Origin: Artemisia argyi
Lineage: Eukaryota; Streptophyta; Magnoliopsida; Asterales; Asteraceae
Length of the DNA stretch: 64,000 nt
NCBI GenBank assembly: GCA_030686995.1
Contig: CM060695.1
Coordinates: 96,686,871-96,750,870 of the forward strand
Direction: 5' to 3'
Translations under genes and position numbers: made by a program
The notes under the pieces: generated by a model
Database searches by the model: none
Seen by the model: only the letters and a program-made list of their open reading frames with translations
What the model was told of the DNA's origin: nothing
Shown here: positions 57,800 to 64,000 of the stretch, in pieces
Layout of the letters: every line of letters begins with the position of its first letter
Numbering within the stretch: the stretch's first letter is position 1

Positions 57800-57804
57800 C
57801 ACAT

Positions 57805-58525
57805 CATCATTGATTTGAAAGAGAAAATTAAGCTACTTCAAAAAGGAAAGTTTATTGACACCACTGTGATAGCACCAGGAATGTTTCAAATAAACAGAAC
57901 AGATAAGGATAAGCATTCTAAGAGTTCTAATGTCAGCTCTTCCACTTCCACAGGTCTAGTTTCCCCTAAGAGCGTTAGCAGCCCAAAGCCAAAAAACGTT
58001 AAGAAGACTAAAAAGAGTAGGCTCTCGCAACGTAGAAGAGGAACACTAGAAGTGCAAGAAGTAGAAGCTCACCTTAGGAACTCGAATAAAACTCATGTTG
58101 CATCTGATTTAGATTCTAATCTGGCAAATTATAATCCAAATCTTAATGTAACGAATGCTGAACCTTCTAATGTTTTGAATATTAATGCATCTTGTGTGTT
58201 TTGTCGTAAAAGTATGTTCTCTGGTGATCATACCAAATGTGTAGCTAATAATCTCTTACATCGTAAAAAGAAACGTAGATCCGGCTTTCCTTCTAGGTCC
58301 ACTAATGCCCATAAGTCTACCTTAGGAAAAACGCCTACTACAGTTTCAAATGATGTTGTAGTCAACTCAAGAGCAGCAATCAACAATTCTAGGAACACGC
58401 CAAAAGCTAGTGCATTCACTAAGAACAAAGCAAAAACTAGTTGGAACTGGCAACGTTGGTTACAATACAAACCAAATTTTAAATGGATTCCTAAATTATT
58501 AAATATTTGTGTTTCTAACCAATAG
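57805..58525 (+). pseudogene. gag: Element C Gag C-terminal tail
   Basis: After removal of G and one duplicated CACAT, the frame matches the upstream Gag. It continues the end of the coiled coil (LKEKIKLLQKGKFIDTTVIAPG), then a Ser/Lys/Arg-rich basic region, a Cys patch (CVFCRKSM) and the conserved SWNWQRWLQYKPNFKWIP, ending at a TAG in AACCAATAG. That stop is likely the true Gag end of the family, because element A has the same bases there. Confidence 0.8.
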
Positions 58526-59777
58526 GAACACAATTTCCTCGGGTTCCACCCTTACTTCTATTCCATCTCTGTCGTCTTCTTTTGATGCAGGTGGTTCAGA
58601 TCGTTCTCTGGATTGTTGATAGCGGTTGCACCTGACATATGACAGGAAATCTCAAACTGTTAAAAAACTTTGTCTCAAAATTTATTGGAACTGTCAGATT
58701 CGGGAATGATCCATACGCTCTAATCATGGGTTACGGAGACTATGTGAATGGGAATATTGAAATTAGTAGAGTTCATTATGTTGAAGGCTTGGGTCACAAC
58801 CTCTTTTCAGTCGGTCAATTTTGTGATGGAGATTTAGAAGTAGCATTTCGCGAGAAAACCTGTTTTGTTCGTGATCTACAAGGCAATGATTTGATGTCTG
58901 GAAAATGTGGCACTAACCTTTACACAATTTCAATGTCTGACATGATCGCTTCATCTCCAATCTATCTTCTATCCAAAGCTGAAATGACTAAATCATGGTT
59001 ATGGCACAAACGCCTTTCTCATTTGAATTTCAAAACGATGACTGATCTCGCTCGTCACAAATTTGTTGAAGGCTTCCAAGATTCCGTTATGCCAAAGATC
59101 ATCTATGTCCAGCTTGTGAACAAGGAAAAAATACTCGTGCTCATTTTCCCTCAAAACCTGAACACAGTACTAATCATGTTTTACAAATGCTTCATATGGA
59201 TTTGTGTGGTCCGATGCGTGTTCAAACGATCAACGGTAAACGCTACATGTTAGTAATTGTTGATGATTACTCTCGCTGGACTTGGGTTTATTTTCTTCGA
59301 AGTAAAGATCAAGCTCCTCAAATGATCATCACCTTTCTCACCAAAATACAAGTTCAGCTTCGCAACACAGTCAGAATTGTTTGAACTGACAATGGTACAA
59401 AATTTAAGAATCAGACTCTAAGGTCGTATTTTGAGAAAGTGGGAATTGAACATCAAACATCTATTCCATGCACACCTGAACAGAATGGAGTAGTCAAAAG
59501 ATGCACCAGAACGTTAGTGGAAGCTGCTCAAACGATGTTAATCAATGCTCAATTACCAGATTACTTATGGGCAGAAGCTGTTTCAACCGCCTGTTACACC
59601 CAAAACCGCTGTATGATCACAAAACGCCATCACAAAACCCCATATCAGATTGTTCACAAAAGGAAACCGAACATTAGTCACTTTCATGTATTCGGAGCAT
59701 TATGTTACCCAGTCAATGATCGTGATGATCTAGGTAAACTTAAAGCAAAGGCTGACATTGGAATATTTATAGGATAA
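58526..59777 (+). pseudogene. pol: Element C protease and integrase, broken
   Basis: A pyrimidine-rich stretch ending in TTTTGATGCAG at about 58590 leads into the protease motif WIVDSGC. A CGA-to-TGA change stops the frame directly after SGCT. Integrase follows with WHKRLSHLNF; a frameshift near 59070 destroys the CxxC part. HMDLCGPM is at 59190; a second CGA-to-TGA precedes TDNGTKF, and the Glu motif reads NGVVKRCTRT, so the catalytic Glu is changed to Lys. It ends at a TAA near 59775. Clearly inactive. Confidence 0.83.
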
Positions 59778-60569
59778 TATGAAAATTTAAAAGGCTTTCG
59801 GATATGGAATCGTCGTACTTGGGAAATTCAAGAAACTATTCATGCTAATTTCGATGAACTCATTCCAATGGCTTCTGAGCAAAACGGCTTAGGACCCGCA
59901 ACCAACCGTCTTAACTTTCCGGTATCTTCGGCTGAACCATTGTCACTTTCTCGTCAAGAAGTGGAAACCTTGTTTGCTCCATTGTTTGATGATGCGCCTG
60001 TTAACCGTCCATCTGAGGCCACACCAAATTCCGCTGCACATCTTGATCAACATCAAGTACCTGATACACCTCAACAAACAACAACTACTATTGGAAGAGA
60101 CGGTCCTCCAGTCATATCACCTACAACAACAGAACAAACCGGGTCCAACTCACGACAATCAGCTGGAGATTCCATACCTTTATCAGTTCCAAAACTCGCA
60201 GAGCATGACCCAGAACCATTCATTAACCCATTTGCAAATGCTCAACATGTCCCTGACATTGCTGAGTCATCTACATGCAACTTGGGTCCTGCTCACTTGC
60301 GAGATACTTATCAACTTCATCCTTCGATACATAAATGGACTAGAGATCACCCCTTAGTTCAAATTATTGGCCATCCAGATGCACCAATTATGACAAGACA
60401 ACGCCTTCACACAGACGGTGAAACTTGCATTTATGCACTCACAGTTTGTAAAACCGTACCTAAAAACATCAAGGAAGCTATGACTTATGAGAACTGGATT
60501 GAGTCTATGCAAGAAGAATTCGAAACCTTTCAAAGATTAGAAGTCTGGGAATTGGTTGAAAAACCATAA
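59778..60569 (+). pseudogene. pol: Element C integrase C-terminus and linker to RT
   Basis: Same frame as the second half of the integrase. GFRIWNRRTWEIQET is followed by a Pro/Ser/Thr/Gln-rich linker of about 130 residues, then [19 protein letters not shown] and the RT entry [18 protein letters not shown]. It stops at a TAA at 60567-60569, and the RT frame resumes at once. Confidence 0.8.
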
Positions 60570-61081
60570 GGCATCATTGTCATTGGTTTAAAATGGATCT
60601 GGAAAAACAAACTGGATGCAGAAGGCACTATCATACGCAACAAATCACGCTTGGTAGCAAAAGGTTACTCTCAAGAAGAAGGAATCGATTTTGAAGAATC
60701 ATTTGCTCCAGTAGCTAGACTTGAAGCTGTACGGATATTCTTAGCATTTGCTGCTCATCGGAATATGATTGTTTACCAAATGGACGTGAAAACGGCTTTT
60801 CTGAACGGTCAACTCCGAGAAGTGGTTTATGTCAGTCAACCTGAAGGATTCGTTGATCCAGAACGTCCCAATCATGTCTACAAGCTTAAGAAGTCTCTCT
60901 ACGGTCTCAAGTAATCCCCCAGGGCGTGGTATGATAAGCTTTCTAAATTCCTGTTGGCTAATGATTTTACTCAAGGTTCGGTGGATCCAACACTGTTTAC
61001 AAAAACATACGGGATGGACCTATTAATCGTTCAAATTTATGTCGATGACATTATTTTTTCTCAACCAACAAAAATTACTCA
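60570..61081 (+). pseudogene. pol: Element C reverse transcriptase, fingers and palm
   Basis: [49 protein letters not shown] and YGLK, then a TAA where element A has CAA, then [10 protein letters not shown] and IYVDDIIF. After YVDDIIF the frame reaches a stop, and the remaining RT lies in the -1 frame, at the same place and in the same direction as in A. Confidence 0.85.
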
Positions 61082-62014
61082 ATGGATTTTGCAAAATTAA
61101 TGACAGATAATTTCGAAATGTCCATGATGGGTGAACTTACGTTCTTTCTAGGACTACAAGTTCATCAATCACCCCGTGGAATTTTTCTAAATCAGTCCAA
61201 ATATGCTCTTGAGATTTTAAACAAACATGGAATGCAAAGTAGTGATACTATGAATACACCGATGGCCAATTCCACTAAACTAGATGCTGATATACATGGG
61301 ACTCCAGTTGACTCTACCAAATACCGAAGTATTATTGGGTCCCTCATGTATCTCACATCTAGTAGACCTGATATTGTATTTGTTGTCTTTATGTGTTCTC
61401 GCTATCAGTCTAAACCAACCGAAAAACACCTCAGTGAGGCAAAAAGAATCCTTCGATACATAAAGGGAACCATCCAGTTGGGGATCTGGTATCCGAAGGA
61501 TTCTGGTTTTGAACTAATAGCTTTTTCAGACACTGACCATGCAGGATGCTTAGACTCGCGAAAAATTACATCAGGTGGCCTACAGTTTCTTGGAGATAAA
61601 CTTGTGTCTTGGCAATCAAAGAAGCAGGATTGCACTTCACTGTCATCTACAGAATCTGAATACGTAGGTATGTTTGCTTGTTGTGCTCAAGTCATTTGGA
61701 TGAGATCACAACTTAAAGACTATGGCTACCTATTCAATAAGATTCTGATCTACTGCGATTCTAAAAGTGCCATTGCAATCTCCTGCAACACAGTTCATCA
61801 TTGCAAATCCAAACACATTGATCTCCGGTATCATTTCATCAAAGAGCATGTCGAGAAGGGTATAGTTGAATTATATTTTGTGGGTACTGAGTACCAATTG
61901 GCGGACTTACTTACAAAACCCTTAGCTCCATCAAGGTTTGCAAGCCTAGTTCACCAAATTGGTATGCGATGTTTGACACCAGTTGATCTGGAAAAGTTTT
62001 TAAAACAAAAGTAA
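61082..62014 (+). pseudogene. pol: Element C RT C-terminus and RNase H
   Basis: About 310 codons in the -1 frame relative to the RT palm. DNFEMSMMGELTFFLGLQV, SRPDIVFVVFMCSRYQ, RNase H motifs DTDHAGCLDSRKITSGG, SEYVGMFACCAQ, YCDSKSAIAIS and HIDLRYHFIKEHVE, and the copia end TEYQLADLLTKPLAPSRF. The first RNase H motif is DTDHAG where A has DADHAG; the acidic residues remain. No stop lies within the domain. Confidence 0.87.
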
Positions 62015-63955
62015 AGTGTCAAACATCAAAACTTTTACTATCTTTGTAAAATAAATTTTTTCCTTTATTTTTTCATAAACCTCAAAAACACAAAAATATT
62101 TTTCTATTTTTGTTTAAAAAAAATATATAATAAATAAATAAATAAATAAATGCAAGTATATCGCTTTCTTTCAACACCTTGTTATTTTACAAGTGCTGAG
62201 GGGGAGACTCGCTTATATTTTTTTTTATAAATTTTTTCAAAAAACGGTATACTTGCATATTACCTTTGATGCGTTGTTTCGGGATTTCATAAGATATTTC
62301 ATATCTCGTTTCGTTTCTCAAAATGGTGTCGTAAGGTAGTATATTTTTGAAATTCCAAATGCACCTAACTCTAGGAGTTATTATGCATTAGTTGTAGTTA
62401 AGGGATCAAAAGTGACAACATTCAAAAATTTCAAAAATAACAAAACAAACACCCCCATTTTTTCTTAAACCTCACAAATACATTTCAAAACCTCAAAACC
62501 TCCCTTCTCGAAACCCACGGCTGCTTAATCTAACCATATAATCCGTGTTTTGATCTTCAATCTGTAAGTTCCTTTATGTTCTTAAGGGTATTTCACATAT
62601 AGGTTCTCGATTAATCACGATTTGATTGGCTAGAATTCCTGCAATCACATTTTCTTGATCTAGGGTTTCAATTTTTCGAATTTTGTCAATTCATGTTTGG
62701 AGGGTTGAATTTTGATAGGGGTTTAGTCACAATATATGTTTCTATCATTCCTATGTTGATTAATCCTACTTTCCATCACGTTTTTTGTAGAATTCGAAAT
62801 TTAGGGTTTAGGTTCGAATTGGGTTTTATGTTTTTGTTGTTTGTTTTTGTATTTTTCTTGGTGGGATATGCTCTCATGTGTGTATGAATCGTCCTTGTGT
62901 TCTTTAATTTAAAACATATCTATGAATGCATGATTCTTGAAATCTAGGGTTTCGTTCAAAATGGGTTTCTCTCGTATTGTGTTTAAATGTGCTGCTTATT
63001 GTGCCTAAATGCTTCAAATGTACGTTTGTGATATGCAAGAACCTGTCATCCTCAAATGAATCATGATTTTGTTTTTTATCGAGAACATGTTCTTGAATCA
63101 TTTTCGAAATCATTGTACACAATTGTGTAGCTTGTTTCTAATCGTTGAATATCATCATTTGCAACAGGTTTTATCATTTGGATCACTATTATTCTCACAG
63201 AAACGTACGTTGGATGTTCTCGAAATTCTTGTATAAGAATTTTTTCGAGAAAACAGTTTTTTTGGCAATTACCAGCATTGGTGAAAATTTTTCGAGAACA
63301 CAGTATTTTCGAAAAATGTCATTGCGATGTATTTTTTTTTCGAAAATAATCACTATGCTATCTTTTCGAAAATATGTGTTTGCGAAAGTCCTTCATCTGT
63401 GATCAAAATTTTGAGATCACCATTAAGTCATTTTTCGCAATCATACTTAATGAGTATTTTCGAAAAATATTTCACTTGGGATGTTCTCGATATTTTTTTT
63501 TTTTTTTTGGAAAACATACTCTGAAATTTTTTTTTTCAAAAATTACCCACTTTGCAAGTTTGCAAAAATATTCTTATTTGCCTGTTTCTCAAAAATTTTG
63601 GTATTTGTGACATGTTTTCGAAATTATGTTATATCCTCATATGTTTTCGATAAAGTTATTCATGTACGATTTAGAGAACATTGTAATTTCGAAAACATGT
63701 AATGTGAGATAATGGACTTTTATCAATGTATAAAGTGATGTTATTTGTGATAATTCGTTGTGCATGTGTAATCATCTATGTGATTCATAATTACAATAGA
63801 CTCTCTAAGTACATGTCTCTTATCACTATACATGCAATAATTGAACCATACGTGCTTACATGATTCTAAATGCTTATCTATAATCAAACTTTGCAATCGT
63901 ACTAACTCGTAACAAATCTCGATGTTTGGTTTATGATAATGTTTTTCAGAATAAC
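62015..63955 (+). other. Element C spacer between pol and ORF3
   Basis: About 1.94 kb without a credible gene. GAGGGGGAGA lies at 62198-62207, 184 bases after the pol stop. An AAAT microsatellite lies near 62128-62151. From 63216 to 63700 about eleven TTTTCGAAAA-type motifs occur, as in the leader. It ends ATAATGTTTTTCAG six bases before the ORF3 ATG. Confidence 0.75.
62198..62207 (+). other. Polypurine-tract-like site after element C pol
   Basis: GAGGGGGAGA, 184 bases after RNase H; element A has the equivalent at 4293-4300. Confidence 0.55.
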
Positions 63956-64000
63956 ATGGCTAAACACAACAAGAATGTCCCTGAACAAACTCTTCCACTA
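63956..64000 (+). CDS. Element C ORF3, first 15 codons
   Basis: ATG at 63956 opens MAKHNKNVPEQTLPL and runs to the window edge. The start is placed by analogy with ORF3 of element A (MAQHEDIP...), by the good ATG context and by the position after the spacer. TTTTTCAG lies just upstream. Too little is visible to say more about the protein. Confidence 0.55.
   Translation, partial: MAKHNKNVPEQTLPL

Larger units (their letters stand above)
49604..64000 (+). mobile_element. Element C: copia Sirevirus-type element, same family as A, 3' end outside window
   Basis: 5' LTR, PBS, leader, Gag, protease-integrase, RT-RNase H, a 1.94 kb spacer, and the first 15 codons of ORF3 at the right edge. The order, the Gag sequence and the noncanonical PBS match element A. 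Gag is interrupted by solo LTR G. There are many stops, often at CGA or CAA/CAG codons. The left flank CATAC (49599-49603) should recur after the 3' LTR outside the window. Confidence 0.9.

Noticed and set aside
60998..61060. Programmed -1 frameshift with a slippery heptamer after YVDD
   Set aside because: The T-rich run is not in the phase needed for a standard X-XXY-YYZ slip; only the shared position in A and C is reported.
62693..62887. Small hydrophobic open frame in the element C spacer
   Set aside because: AT-rich spacer DNA, no counterpart in element A, and it lies before the motif cluster; likely chance.

Overview
The window is a piece of eukaryotic, almost certainly plant, nuclear heterochromatin. 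No host gene, rRNA or tRNA gene is visible. Nearly everything is LTR retrotransposon sequence, and elements are inserted inside one another. The mix fits a dicot, most likely the daisy family (Asteraceae): Ty1/copia elements of Sirevirus type with a very long coiled-coil Gag and an extra ORF after pol, plus long gypsy-like LTRs of about 3 kb. The family assignment rests on recognising protein types and is inference; the element structure is read directly.

Layout, left to right. Element A (1-13719, minus strand) is a copia/Sirevirus-type element with 5' LTR, PBS, Gag, protease-integrase, RT-RNase H, a 1.8 kb spacer and a third ORF that runs off the left edge. X (13720-15431, minus) is a gypsy-like LTR fragment. 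Element B (15432-25641, minus) is a second copia family with gag, pol and ORF3; X cuts it within ORF3 and E cuts it within its 5' LTR. Element E (from 25642, minus) shows a 1.67 kb 3' LTR and non-coding internal DNA. Element D (28560-44555, plus) is complete, with two 368/369 bp LTRs and the target duplication AAGAG, but it carries only a coiled-coil Gag-like ORF and no pol. D contains element F (35323-40877), gypsy-like with long LTRs and target duplication TCATG. The stretch 44561-49603 is AT-rich, non-coding and probably more of E. Element C (49604 to the right edge, plus) belongs to the same family as A. Its Gag is interrupted by a 3.47 kb probable solo LTR, G (54331-57799, target duplication CACAT).

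How the parts work together: in A, B and C the order is LTR, PBS, leader, Gag (capsid-like domain, CCHC knuckle, long coiled coil), protease, integrase, RT, RNase H, spacer, ORF3. Every coding copy seen has stops or frameshifts, so none is autonomous as it stands. A and C are aligned relatives, which lets lesions and insertion sites be read by comparison.

The most interesting pattern is a set of short, near-palindromic motifs that differ from element to element. A repeats a TTACGCGTAA-like motif, C a TTTTCGAAAA-like motif, B an AAAGTACT motif, and D a GCGATTAAC-like motif. In A and C the same motif fills both the 5' leader and the spacer before ORF3, which suggests an element-specific cis system tied to these two places. 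Other notable signals are a conserved pyrimidine-tract-plus-AG at the gag/protease boundary in three elements, and a five-copy array of 42 bp hairpins whose stems vary in a compensatory way.
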